Shown: positions 33,901-44,485 of the stretch, piece after piece
Layout of the letters: each line of letters begins with the position of its first letter
How positions within the stretch are numbered: the stretch's first letter is position 1
Assembly (NCBI RefSeq): GCF_000237925.1
Contig: NW_017385987.1
Coordinates: 3,968,001-4,032,000 of the forward strand
Length of the DNA: 64,000 nt
DNA from: Schistosoma mansoni
Lineage: Eukaryota; Platyhelminthes; Trematoda; Strigeidida; Schistosomatidae
Direction of reading: 5' to 3'
The notes under the pieces: model-generated
What the model saw: the letters and a program-made list of their open reading frames with translations, nothing else
The model's database searches: none
What the model was told of the DNA's origin: nothing
Position numbers and translations under genes: made by a program

Positions 33901-36484
33901 CGATCACAATGGCGTAGGTGTATACACTCTCTGTCTTCCCTTAAACCGTGAAATTAAAACTACTTTATACCTTTCATTCTCCCTGTATCATGTCCTTATA
34001 TGCAATCATTTTTATATATTACTACCATTGAAGTAACTACTTTATGAATTTGGTGTTCATTTTCCGTGCAAATGAGGTCTGGCAACTTGGTCCGATACAT
34101 ATATGTGCCTGGTCCTACGTTGTAGATGACTGACCGACTGAGATTATGTGAGACATGTTTCGAAAGCTTCTCTACAAACAAAAAATATTAAGTTGGTAGA
34201 AATATGATATACTGACGGACTAATCATTGTGGCCTTTTGAGGCAAAATTTAAAACACAATAGCTCATAGATTTTACTTTATTACAAACTAAATAGAAATT
34301 GTCTACGTTTAGTTCTTAAGATGCTTAAAATTGACAAACTTGTCTGCCGTGTTACTAAAAAGTGTATAAGCGGCATGTAAGCAGAATCACAAAAAATACT
34401 TGATCCAGACTGCACTTAAACCGTTAAGTGTTTGTTGAGCGTAGTTGGTGTGATTTAGGGCATAGTGTAAGATGCATTGTATGGCTAGAAACTATCTTCC
34501 ACTCTTACCGTAATTCTAAACACTAACTCTTAACTCTGACCTCGAACCGTACTCCAAACAGTGGCTTTCATCTATCTATCCTAACCCAATTACTAGTGCT
34601 CAACCTTGTTTTGTTTGCTGTAAAGATTATAATTCCTCATGTAAATGTTCACCAGTCACATCGAAACTGTTTATCTGCTTAAATTTATTACGTTTTATCG
34701 TAAATCGTCACATTACGAAATACTGCTGTTTGACTAGTAAGCTGCCCAAACTCGCCAGTATAGTACTTTTAACCATTAGGTTTTGTGTCATTTCAAGAGA
34801 AGTAATATGACTTACAATAAATAGACTCTAGCACCCCAACCAGATACAGCGTCACGATTGAGAGCGTTCAAAATGCATTGTGAAATGCACTCAAATAACT
34901 CTTTCGAATTCTGAAACAAACAACAAAAGAGGTTAGTGCCTGACTTTGACATAGACGGTGGTTTCTCTAAAGTTGAAATCTACTACTACCGTCTCCATTA
35001 CACACAATCTTAAGGAATTTTACGAGCAAACCCTTATTAACAAGTTGTGTAAATCTAGTAGTACTGAGTTTTCCAATTCAGAAGCGAGGGCTGATCCAGG
35101 AGTTTGCTCCATGTTAAAGTACGTTGCGACCAATGAGTCAGAAACATCCAGCAGAAAAGTTGTCATCGTAATAGGGGATATATTGTTTGAATAAGTGAGA
35201 TCGTGCTTTTTATGAACCATCGCAATGCAGATGAACCCCTGGTTAATCAGACAAGTAAAAAACTTTGATCACAACGTTTTACGCATCGCAATATTCGACG
35301 ACAGATTTCAATAGCGTGCCTAACAAAGTTAACTACAAAACATGATAATTTACAGATAACAGGCAAAGATCTTAGCAGTCGTCCCAAAAGTTCCATATGA
35401 ATAATTGGTGACTTATTATGAGGTTGGGCCACTCTATACTCTGTCGTCTCACGTTAAAACAAGAAGTATATAGGGTATAGCAGTGTTGACACTGATAGTT
35501 ATACACAATCTATCTTTTTGACTTGATTATATTTTACTTATTTAGTTAACCAATCAAGGCGTAGGGGTAGTTTAGACGCATTCAGACGTATGTTTGGGGA
35601 GTAAATCGTGATGCATAGGAGGACGGGGCCAATTCATAACTTGATACCGAAATACATTGACTTAAGTAGCTACATAACGTAAGATCACGGAACAACAAGA
35701 AAGGGGATATAATAAAATAAAGAAAATAGGTTTGCTCAAGGTTAGACATTCTAGTCGCTGTTCTGAACCGAACCATCACGACAAGCATTGTGTAACGAAA
35801 GAGAAGTCAAATACTTATGAAATAACCTGATCAACTAGATGTGTGTAATGTGGATAAAACATTCACACTACAGTGAGAATACTTAACAACTAGAATATGA
35901 GACAACTTACCATATTCTCCTCCCAAAGCGTCTCACACATCCCATACATTTGTTCTGTACATGTGCCACTAACAACAAAATCATTGGCTTCGCATACGCA
36001 ACCAATTAAGTCCATGCATGCAACGTATGGTTTGTTGGTAGTATGGTCAATACCAGCGATTACTGGTTCGACAAAGTATGGTCCAAACCTACACCTATAA
36101 CTTTATAAGTAACATTACCTGCGCTCGTAAAGCAAGTTGGATAACATGGTAGTTATAGTTTGCGGTTTGATTGTCTTATTTTCACGTAGCTCGTACATGT
36201 TTTTTCGGAACTGTAAACGTTGAAATCTGGTGTACAACAATAATGATTTTATTAATGCTTACACTGTCTGATTATCAGTTGCCAAACCAGGAAATCCTAC
36301 GTACAGCCGAGGTCCAAGAGGATAAACTTTGGTGAAGTCAGTGGAAATCGTCTGCAAATTGACCCCAAACCGAAGATCACATGCAATAGCTGCGCAATCT
36401 TTGCCAGACATTGCAATGACAGCAGACCCATTGTGCGCCAAGATACTCTTTGAGAGGATCACGAAACGAAAAAGTAATTACCAT
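30964..36484 (-). CDS. PSMB3: Proteasome subunit beta type-3 (20S core), six coding exons
   Basis: Beta-3 is a non-catalytic subunit of the 20S proteasome beta ring; it contacts neighbouring subunits and shapes the chamber in which ubiquitinated proteins are degraded. Minus-strand coding exons are 36484-36482 (ATG only), 36447-36263, 36226-36119, 36088-35911, 34910-34816 and 31012-30964. All junctions are GT/AG and in phase. The product is exactly 205 aa, the length of the human protein. Matching blocks in order are [83 protein letters not shown] and the C-terminal KMRMD. There is no catalytic N-terminal Thr, as expected for beta-3. The last exon codes for only about 15 residues and lies 3.8 kb away across an intron carrying an RTE-like insertion. 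Confidence 0.92.
31013..34815 (-). other. PSMB3 intron 5 (3803 bp)
   Basis: The donor GTAAGT at 34815 directly follows TTATT in the exon, so an unspliced read would stop at TAA two codons later. The acceptor TTTTCCAG ends at 31013. The intron contains the RTE-like copy at 32700-34391. The remaining 31.0-32.7 kb and 34.4-34.8 kb are AT-rich with no recognised element. Confidence 0.85.
32700..34391 (+). mobile_element. RTE-like element, 5'-truncated, inside PSMB3 intron
   Basis: Plus-strand pieces of a reverse transcriptase can be read: [20 protein letters not shown] at 32715-32780, then the GVRKGCPLS motif B region at 32870-33115. The usual A/F-D-D motif C is degenerate (TDDM after a stop at 33114). 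The C-terminal domain follows at 33499-33843 ([20 protein letters not shown] and the LRWLGYVLR motif). The 3' end has the shared GGCAACTTGG...CTACGTTGTAG tail, then about 250 bp up to AAAAAATACT. From about 33145 to 34391 it is nearly identical to 55336-56586 at an offset of 22191 bp. It lies antisense to PSMB3. Confidence 0.75.
34911..35910 (-). other. PSMB3 intron 4 (1000 bp)
   Basis: The donor GTAAGT begins at 35910 and the acceptor GTTTCAG ends at 34911, both at phase 0. No transposon fragment is recognised inside. Small open frames on both strands look like chance. Confidence 0.85.
36089..36118 (-). other. 30-bp micro-intron 3 of PSMB3
   Basis: The donor GTAATG begins at 36118 and the acceptor TGTAG ends at 36089. 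It splits an Arg codon (AG|G). Its removal restores the YERRFGPYF block shared with other beta-3 subunits. Confidence 0.9.
36227..36262 (-). other. 36-bp micro-intron 2 of PSMB3
   Basis: The donor GTAAGC begins at 36262 and the acceptor CACCAG ends at 36227. It splits a Val codon (GT|A) between NQT and FQRL. Confidence 0.9.
36448..36481 (-). other. 34-bp micro-intron 1 of PSMB3, directly after the start codon
   Basis: The ATG at 36484-36482 is followed at once by donor GTAATT. The acceptor CTCAAAG ends at 36448 and the next codon is AGT. This gives the N-terminus M-SILAHNG, which matches the conserved start of beta-3 better than an unspliced upstream read. Confidence 0.8.
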
Positions 36485-36499
36485 TATTAAAATTCGAAG

Positions 36500-36825
36500 G
36501 CTTTGTTATCGAAAAGAGTGATGATCCTCTTCGTATGAGATCACAGTAGCTCGACCACGGATTAATACACTAAGCTTACAAGTAGAGTCTGCCCGCTTTT
36601 TGTCTGCCCTTCAAAGTACCGTACTAAAACCAACCAGGAGTCAGTAATGTACAATCTTTGTTAGGCTTTCCAAGTATATAGCTGTTAGTGTTTAGCTTGA
36701 GAATAGTTTGGGTATTTATGGGACGTGTAGTGCTGAATAAACAAGAAAGGCTAAGAAGTTGAGAGACAACAAAACCGTTAGTCGACAACCTGTAAGCACG
36801 TAAATGCATGTATTTACTTACTTAC
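36500..36825. promoter_or_regulatory. Likely PSMB3 promoter region
   Basis: This is the only sequence between the PSMB3 start codon and the RTE fragment at 36826. No clear TATA or initiator motif can be assigned by eye. Its role is inferred purely from position. Confidence 0.3.
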
Positions 36826-37072
36826 TTACGCCTGTTACCCCTCGTGGAGGAGCATAGGCCGCACACCAGTATTCCCAACCCAACCATGTCCTGAGCAATC
36901 ATTTCTAGTTCTTTCCAGTTGTTATTGATCCTTTTCATATCTGCTTCTATTTCCCGGCGTAATGTGTTCTTCAGCCTTCCTCTTTTTCGCTTCCCTCCGG
37001 ATTCCAAGCTAGGGCTTGCCTCGTGGTGCAGTTTGGTGATTTTCTTAATGTATGTCCGATCCACTTCCAACG
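36826..37072 (-). mobile_element. 5'-truncated RTE (SR2-like) 3' fragment
   Basis: CTTACTTACTTACGCCTGTTAC at the left edge is the complement of the GTAA-repeat 3' terminus seen at 18196 and 28001. The following ~240 bp align with the C-terminal domain of those copies, with many substitutions. The minus-strand frame at 36822-37097 keeps a basic [17 protein letters not shown] block. Severe 5' truncation is typical of target-primed reverse transcription. Confidence 0.75.
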
Positions 37073-37084
37073 AAAATGCATTTA

Positions 37085-38550
37085 CTGATGAAACCAATCT
37101 ACAAGAATTATAAATAAATTATAAATTATAAATAAAAAGGCATTATACCGATAAAATCTAGCGATCTAGACTGGAAATTGATGGCATAAGGTTTTGAATG
37201 CGTTGCATCCTCTGGATTCGAATATAGAAATTTTAGTTTCTGAAAATCCGCATCTGATGGTAAGAAACAGATTCTAATTGTTCTATAAAGTCAAAGAGGT
37301 ACCCACGTTGCCTAGGTAACCTGACAGAGTAATCCAGGTTAGGTATATGTAGCGAGGCTTAATTTCAACATAAACTAGAATTCCACATTATTCTCAATTA
37401 ACTTAGGTATACCTATCACTCAAGTCGGTGATCTGAAGAAGTGATGGCATTTACTTTGATCCTTCAGAATCAAAAGATGCCTATATCATTCATTTACGCG
37501 CGCTTTATAAACGAGGAGTATCATCCTAACATGATTTGTACTTCTCGAATTTCTGTTGTGTTGTGACGCAACAAAAATACTAGGTTTTGTCCAAAGAATC
37601 AGGCCTGAGACTAATGTTCGATAGATTACTTCCCTTTTGAGTTTTATTCGTGTTAATAGTTAATTTTGGTTTTGCCCCCAGCAACTCTTAGGTTTTTACA
37701 GTTTTCATTGCCGTGGCTCATCTTAGTACATCTTAGCTTTTTATAATAGCCGTCCTTGTCAGCCTTATCCTTTTCAAGAGTATTGTTTTTTGGTCGTCGT
37801 AAAATTTTGCTAGGATTTGCTTAGGTAGGTTGCCTCTCCATTCACACAATACTCCTTCAGACAAACAAGACAAGGAAGCTCATCCGTTTTGAATCGAACG
37901 TATCAGCTACCTATATACGAGCGCCGCGAGTTACCAGAGAAAACTGAATGTGTTGCGTGAACTAAGTAACGCTGATAATATTAATCTGATAAGAATGTTT
38001 GAAGCATGGACATCTCTAATTACCATGTAGGATATAGCAATACCCAAGATCTCTTCGTTTTTCAACGACAGAAAGATGGGAATGGGAATCAGAGTAGTCC
38101 TGCACCTAAGATCTTGCTTAGTAGCACATCGAACGTGCATTCAAAATTTTATCAGTCTTGATGGGTTCGTATGGTGCTGAGTGAGACTATCTAACACCTC
38201 GATATGTCTGATCAGAGTTATCAACAGAAAGTTCACTGATGACACCAAGTACGACAATCGTGTGCTGGAGGAATCATCTCGCTATGGTCGTCTCGGATAC
38301 ACTCATATCTCTATTTTATGATACTTCAATCTTCCTAAAATCAATTTCGCTGAACACGTACATTGAGGATGACAACTATACTGAAGCTCGTTTCTTTACC
38401 CTCACTTAAGATTTAAGATTATTCCAAAATGTGAATTTTGTAACTCGGTGGAGAAATAGTCAGATGCTATGACGCTTAGAAAGCATATTTACAAACGAAG
38501 AATTCTTATTTGACAACCTCTTAATCCTGACTCCCCCATGAAAATGTGGT
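37085..38550. other. Non-coding stretch, nothing recognised
   Basis: AT-rich sequence with only short open frames. I see no exon with splice support and no repeat matching elsewhere in the window. Confidence 0.35.
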
Positions 38551-39231
38551 CACGCCGTCATAGTCTTCAATGTTCTCAGCCAATTTGATCCAAGAGAGAG
38601 CACTAAGAACAGGATTCATTATTTCAAACGTTAAGTGTTTTAGATACACAGAAAAACCTATGGCAGGTGAACTGAGACGTTCACCCTCAATTTGAAGTAG
38701 ACTCCCGCTGCATACGATCTTACGTGCTGCAAACTATTCCGTTCCGCAAACAGTCCCCAGAAATCAAATGCAAAGTGCAGTCATAAAGAATCTCACTCTT
38801 CGAATGCTAATAATTAAAAGAGACTACTAGGCGGAATACAAACAAACTATTGACGAAAGTATATATAGACAATTTAAACAAGCAAGTAACCAGTGCACAA
38901 AAGCAACAAGAGAAGATAGGCTTCACTGTCAGATAAAGCTAATGGATAAATCTATCTCCAATCCGAGAAGCTTATCTTGTCACCCAACTTTTCTTTGACA
39001 GGCCAGAACCGGAGTTTCCTTGTTTTTAGGTCCTAATGGTTTAACTAACAATGACGGTGATTCCGGTGACCTTCTAGTAGAACAGTGCTCCCAAACGTGA
39101 ACTTTCAACCCACTAGACGGTAGCACTTCTCTCGATACCCTCGAAAATTACAGTCTTTTTAATGCAGAGAATGGAATTTTCTGCCGTCTGAGACAGTCCA
39201 AGAGACTTCTAAGGAGTCCTTTAGGAGAGAG
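38550..39231 (+). pseudogene. CR1-like relic, left half, split by the outer Gypsy element
   Basis: Plus-strand pieces read as the pre-RT part of CR1-like elements (around 38930-39090, ending GPNGLTNNDG and GDLLVEQ). They then jump, by an internal deletion, to the 3'-end block at 39150-39231 (CAGTCCAAGAGACTTCTAAG). That block matches 9060-9120 in another CR1-like copy. The match resumes at 51429, immediately after the Gypsy element. Confidence 0.55.
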
Positions 39232-39498
39232 TGTAACAGCTCAGGTTGGTTGGTTAAGAGTTGACCCCAAACAACCAAGCATATACTAAAACAGTATTGT
39301 TCAAGTATTCATTCACTTCCTTACTTTTTGTAAGCGTTATATTCCCTACTATCTTATATTGAATGTTGAGAGCCTTTGTTTGTCTGAACAGATAATCCCA
39401 CGCTCCACTGTGACTGCGCAAAGATCGAAATAAAGACCTATTCACTACTTCTCTGGTTTCTTCTATCAATAGCACGAGGGTTACCTTAAGGCACGAAA
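39232..39498 (+). repeat. 5' LTR of outer Gypsy element
   Basis: 267 bp, begins TGTAACAGC and ends CACGAAA. It would carry the promoter. It is nearly identical to 51162-51428. Confidence 0.88.
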
Positions 39499-39694
39499 GT
39501 GGTGAGCCCTTTTTGAGCACAAATTTAACCTCATTTCTGTTATTAAATTTTTTAAACCTAATCGTAAAAGTAGACCTGATTATCCGTAAACTAAGTTCAC
39601 TATATAACTAGTTTATTCCGTATTATCTTAAGTTATTCGTGTTGTAGTAACCATTTTTCGTGCTAACTTTATTTCTATATTTGTCACATACCTC

Positions 39695-40468
39695 ATGTCA
39701 GACTCAATAGAAACCCATAATCTGGAGGATTTGTCACCAGTGGAGATAGACACTGTTATGACTACGAAATCCCGACTTCCAGAATTTGATCCTAGTGATC
39801 CTGAGTTGTGGTTTGCTCAACTAGAGCATTATTTCACGAGACACAATATCAAATCTGAAGGGATTCGCTATAGAGACTTGTGTTCTATCCTTCCTCCTTC
39901 AGTCGCCAAAGAAGTCCGTGACTTGATTTTAGATCCACCATCACCACAACCATACACCATCTTAAGACGAGAGATAATGAACCGTTTATCATTATCAGAT
40001 AGTCAAAGAATCCAAAGACTTTTTCAAGGTGAAACACTAGGTGATCGATCGCCGTCACAGTTTTTGCGTCACCTCCAAGTGTTAATGGGTGATAACACAG
40101 TGGGTGAAGCAGTCCTAAAACAAGGATGGATACAAGCTCTCCCATGCTACGTCCAACACTGTTTGGATGCACAAGATCCTGAAACCTCATTATCTCATTT
40201 AGCGCGTATAGCCGATAGAATAATGGAGAGAGGTCCTCCAACTGGGCCAGGCACAATAAATCACACAAAAAGTAGAATCAGCAAAAGACCCCGTCATAGA
40301 AGGACTCATTGCGAGTGTTAAGAGTCTCACTGAGGCTGTCACCAGAATGCAAATGGGTCATAGAAACAGGAGCAGGTCACCACAACGACCACGATCCAAG
40401 TCACAAAACAGGTCACAAATGTCCAGACAACCTGGGCAGTTTTGTTGGTACCACTGGAAGTTTGGTGT
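39695..40468 (+). pseudogene. Outer Gypsy gag, N-terminal part, frameshifted and interrupted
   Basis: The start ATG at 39695 opens a capsid-like frame with FDPSDPELWFAQLEHYF near the N-terminus and an FLRHLQVLMGD segment, as in CsRn1-group Gag. A single-base frameshift near 40260 sends it to a stop at 40319-40321. In the neighbouring frame Gag continues through an Arg/Ser-rich basic tail to the first half of a CHCC zinc motif (CWYHWKFG, ending about 40465). The inner element begins at 40469. The second half of the motif (KCMQPC) lies at 45800-45820. Confidence 0.75.
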
Positions 40469-40794
40469 TGACGATGCAACGGATGTTCTAGTTTTACAAC
40501 TAGCTACCAGTAGCACCTTCTATATTCGATCGTTCCCAGTCAGATAGAAATCAGAAGTCAGACGAGAAGAGGCAGGAAAGATATATTTGATTCGTTACCA
40601 ATATATCGAGGACCTTTTCTATAAGCTGGCTAATGAAACGTAGGAGCTGTGTCCCACGCCGTGTTGAAACGTGATCTGGTACGGATGCATGACCGAAAGC
40701 CTTCAGTTAAACAAGTCCACTTAAACAACATGGTCAGCATCCAATGTCGAACACTTAATGAGCTATTGATTTTGGGGAATTATTTACAGCTACA
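40469..40794 (-). repeat. 3' LTR of inner Gypsy element
   Basis: 326 bp, identical by eye to the 5' LTR. The first LTR bases break into outer gag codons, which is why a plus-strand reading runs from Gag into nonsense here. Confidence 0.9.
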
Positions 40795-40812
40795 GATCAC
40801 TCCCCCCCTAGT
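40795..40812 (-). promoter_or_regulatory. Polypurine tract of inner Gypsy element
   Basis: The sense strand has AGGGGGGGAGTGATC directly before the 3' LTR. It is the expected plus-strand primer, in the expected place. Confidence 0.7.
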
Positions 40813-41322
40813 GAGGTAGTGATGCCCCTAGGACGTGACCAGTCAGAAGTTTAAACCCAACGAGTTTGTCGTTGGTAAACACTCTTCTGATAGCTTGCTT
40901 CGTTTAGCAGCGTCTGGTCGTCTTTCCTTAAACTATGGGACCAAAATGTACAACATAGCAATAAAGAAATATAGTACAATGAAAAATTCCGGTTCCTTGC
41001 GAAACTTCGTCGTTCTTTTCCAGCCGTCCTGGAAAAGAGAAAAAATAGAACGTGTGAGTGCATATCAAAAATACACTCGTACTTGCGTAGGGACACAAGA
41101 TGAGCGGGAAAAAAATGAATAAACTAATACACTTACAAAAAGCGTAAAAGCGATCGGAAAAAAATGGTTTTCTTTTGGGTTTTTTTTATATATAAAAATA
41201 TATATATACGCTCGAAAAAAAATAAAAAATGCTTTGTTTTTTTTTATATAAATGAAAAAAATGAGCATATTAAAAAAAATTTTATAAACTATGAAAGGGT
41301 AATTCAAGACAAAGCTTATGTC

Positions 41323-44030
41323 CTACGTGCAATATTCGTTAAGATGTTCTGGAAATCTTACTCGTCTTCCAGAACGCGTTGTTTTAGGTTTATCTATCGA
41401 CGTTGACGAAGTATCAAGTTGTGTGTCGGCTGTCGTGTAGGGTACTACGAGTGAAGTAGCTGTGTCGTTTGCTTGTACCGAAGGAAAATCGACGTAGCTA
41501 GGGTTTCCTTCTAAGTACGCTGCTTTGAGTCGGTCGATACTGATGCTATCGTTCGTACCGTTCTTATCGACTACATAGTACTTAAGTTCGCGTTGAAGAA
41601 CTTTGAAGGGTCCTTCGTATGCTGATTCGAGGGGTCGTCGATGTGAGTCTCGACGAACGAAGACGTGTGTACTATGTCGTAATTCGGGTTGAACGAAAAC
41701 ATCAGTTGATTGAGGTCGAGTGTGAGCAGGTTTAACTGAACGCATAGCGTTTGTAAGCCTACTCGTGTAAGAGTTTAGATCCATGTTCAATGAAGAAGCT
41801 GAAGGATCCACGAATTCTCCTGGGAGTCGGAGTGTCGTTCCGTAAACGAGTTGAGATGCCGTGTATCCAATGTCAGCTTTCACTGCATTGCGGATACCTA
41901 GCAAGACGAGTGGAAGAGCGTCTGTCCACTGTGAAACGTTTGAAGCTGATAATGAAGCTTTTAGTTGTCGATGAAAACGTTCTACCAACCCGTTTGCTTG
42001 TGGGTGGTAGGCGGTCGTTCGGAAGCGCGTGATTCCTAAAAGTGAGGTTAGACAACGGAAAAGTCCAGATTCGAACTGGCTTCCGCGGTCTGTAGTGATT
42101 GTGGAAGGGCAGCCGAAACTTGCTACCCATCGTTCGACGAAAGCGCGGGCCACTGTTTCAGCAGTAATGTCCTTAATCGGTACTGCTTCTGGCCATCGAG
42201 TGAAACGGTCCACGCATGTTAGGAGATATGAGTATCCGTTCGAGTCGGGTAAGGGTCCTACCAAATCTATATGGACGTGGTCGAAACGAGCGTCAGGGGT
42301 TTTAAATGAGCCTAAGGGACATTTGTTGTGTCTTACGACCTTAGCTTTCTGACAGCTAACACAGGAGCGTGCCCACTCCCTCACGTCTTTATTCATGCCA
42401 GGCCAGCAAAAGCGTTCGTCTATAAGTTTGACTGTCGCACGAGCACCTGGATGAGAAAGATTGTGCAACGTATTGAAGACGTTGCGGCGATTATGTTTTG
42501 GTACAATTGGACGATCCCTACCTGTAGATGTGTCACAGAGTAAGGTTTCCTTACCTGTTCCCATCTGCCTAATACTTAGTTTAAGAGTTGTCGAGGATAA
42601 CTCATGCTGAAGATCAATGTCTTCTTTTTGAAGCTGAGCGAGTTTAAGAAGGTCGATTCCTTGGAAACTGTTCAAGGAGCTAATTCGAGACAAGGCGTCT
42701 GCGACTACATTGTTTGCTCCAGAAATATGTTGTATGTCTGAAGTAAACTGCGAAATGTAGTCGAGTTGTCGAGACTCTCGCGGTGAGTACTTGTCTGAAG
42801 ATGAATTTAAAGAGAAGGTAAGAGGTTTATGATCGGTAAAAAGCGTGAACTCTCTTCCTTCGATGGAATGTTGAAAATGCCGTACAGCACAATACATAGC
42901 TAGGAGTTCCCTACCGAACGTGCTGTACCTAGATTCCGCGTCTAACAACCGTCTCGAGAAAAATCCTAGAGGTTGCCACGAGTTGTTAACCCATTGTTGT
43001 AAGACTGCTCCGATTGCTGAGTGGGATGCGTCTACGGCGATACTAATGGGCGCTTGAGTGTCCTGATGAGCAAGCAGGGTTGCCTTAGCGATGTGTTCCT
43101 TAACTGTGGAGAATGCTTTACGGGCTATGTCGTCTAAACTAATTGATTTCGCATTTCCACGAAGCTGATCGGTTAACGGTTTCATAAGGGACGCGCATTT
43201 AGGTATGAACCGTCTATAGAAACTTACGAGTCCGTTAAAAGTTCGTAAGTGCTTGATCGTGGTCGGTTCTGGGTAATCCAGAATGGCCGCCACTTTGCTC
43301 CTAAGGGGTCGGATGCCTTGGGCATCAATAGTGTGTCCTGAGAAGTCTAAGCAGTTAGTTCCGATTTGGCATTTCTGAATGTTGACAGTAATGCCATGCC
43401 TTTGGAGTCGACCGAAAACAATGTCCAGATGCTTGAGATGTGATTCTCTGTCCGGAATTGCTATTAGACAGTCATCAACATACGCATGTACGAAGTTGAG
43501 ACCTCGGAAGACGTCGTCTATAAACCTTTGGAAGGTTTGAGCCGCATTTCTTAAACCAAAAGGCATTCGTAGAAATTCGTAAAGACCGAAGGGAGTGATG
43601 ATGGCGGTTTTAGTAATGTCGTCAGGTGCCATCGGATTTGGTTATAAGCTCTAACCAAGTCGATTTTCGAAAAGACAGTTGTACCTTTCAAGGTAGCTGT
43701 CAAATCGTGAATATGAGGCAGCGGGTAACGATCGGGAATGGTTTTTGCATTCAGACGCCGATAATCACCAGTTGGCCGCCAATCGTTGCTATCCTTTTTA
43801 GGGACCATGTGCAATGGGGATGCCCATGGACTATTCGATGGTCGAATTATCCCTAGGTCCATCATGTGGTCGAATTCGTTTTTAGCTAACCTAAGCTTCT
43901 CAGGAGCGAGTCTTCGAGCTTTCGAAAATACAGGTGGTCCTGTAGTCGAGATGTGATGTGTAACATTGCTGGTTACACAAGGTAATTTCGATTGCGATTG
44001 GTATATCCCGGGGTATTTTTCGAGTACTGA
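41323..44030 (-). pseudogene. pol: Reverse transcriptase, RNase H and integrase of the inner Gypsy element
   Basis: RT begins with [21 protein letters not shown] and motif A (KIDLVRAY, Asp intact). A one-base deletion near 43628-43640 then shifts the frame. The remaining 769-codon frame carries [15 protein letters not shown], motif C (YVDD), RNase H ([16 protein letters not shown]), an integrase HHCC zinc domain ([11 protein letters not shown] to CVSCQKAK) and a DDE core ([26 protein letters not shown]). It closes with a GPF-type module and a basic C-terminus. Apart from the stop and the deletion, the domains look complete. Confidence 0.85.
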
Positions 44031-44485
44031 TTAGTACAAGGGGTCTATGGCGTGCTTAATCGTGACTGGGGATAACCTGCAACCAGAACAAGGAGTTACG
44101 CAAACGGATAACTTAGTGTTTCCGTCTATTAACCTTCGTGAGCGTGTGTCGATGAGTAGATTGTGGTGTTGTAACAGGTCTATACCAATGATTGGCATAG
44201 AAACATCTGCAACAACGAAGATCCAGTGTATGGGTTTGCGTAAACCCACGTTAAGGTAGACGTACCTTTTACCGTAAGTAGCGATCGGTTTTCCGTTTGC
44301 CGCCTGTAAACTTAAAACAGACTCGCGAAGTCTGTCGTCGGGATTTGCTGGAAGAACGCTAACTTCTGCGCCAGTGTCGACGAGGTAGCGAACTTTCGTA
44401 GTCACATCCGTGACATATAAGAGGCGGCTGTGTTCGCCGGCTACGGTTGCCGTTAACGCGTGCCGGCTGGGAAGTTTCCCGAACT
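44031..44485 (-). pseudogene. Protease segment of the inner Gypsy pol, ending at a premature stop
   Basis: The frame lies -1 to gag. It contains the retroviral-type aspartic protease active site LVDTGAEVSVLP (catalytic Asp) and the C-terminal MPIIGIDLL signature. It runs on after the protease toward RT but meets TAA at 44031-44033. The same frame remains open on the far side to 43865 and beyond, so this stop is a lesion within pol and not its natural end. Confidence 0.8.

Noticed and set aside
34812-34817. Stop codon at the end of PSMB3 exon 5 as the true C-terminus
   Set aside because: The TAA lies within a perfect GTAAGT donor. A downstream exon at 30964-31012 supplies the conserved C-terminus in phase and gives the family length.
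39885-40268. Minus-strand 127-codon frame
   Set aside because: Antisense shadow of the outer Gypsy gag.
40469-40794. Hammerhead ribozyme (schistosome satellite type) in the LTR relic family
   Set aside because: A TGAGTCC-like word in some relics hinted at it, but no CTGATGA core with a matching GAAA and stems could be found.
41065-41406. Two opposing ~80-codon frames in the inner Gypsy 3' UTR
   Set aside because: They arise from A/T homopolymer runs (long Lys/Phe/Ile stretches) and are not conserved coding sequence.
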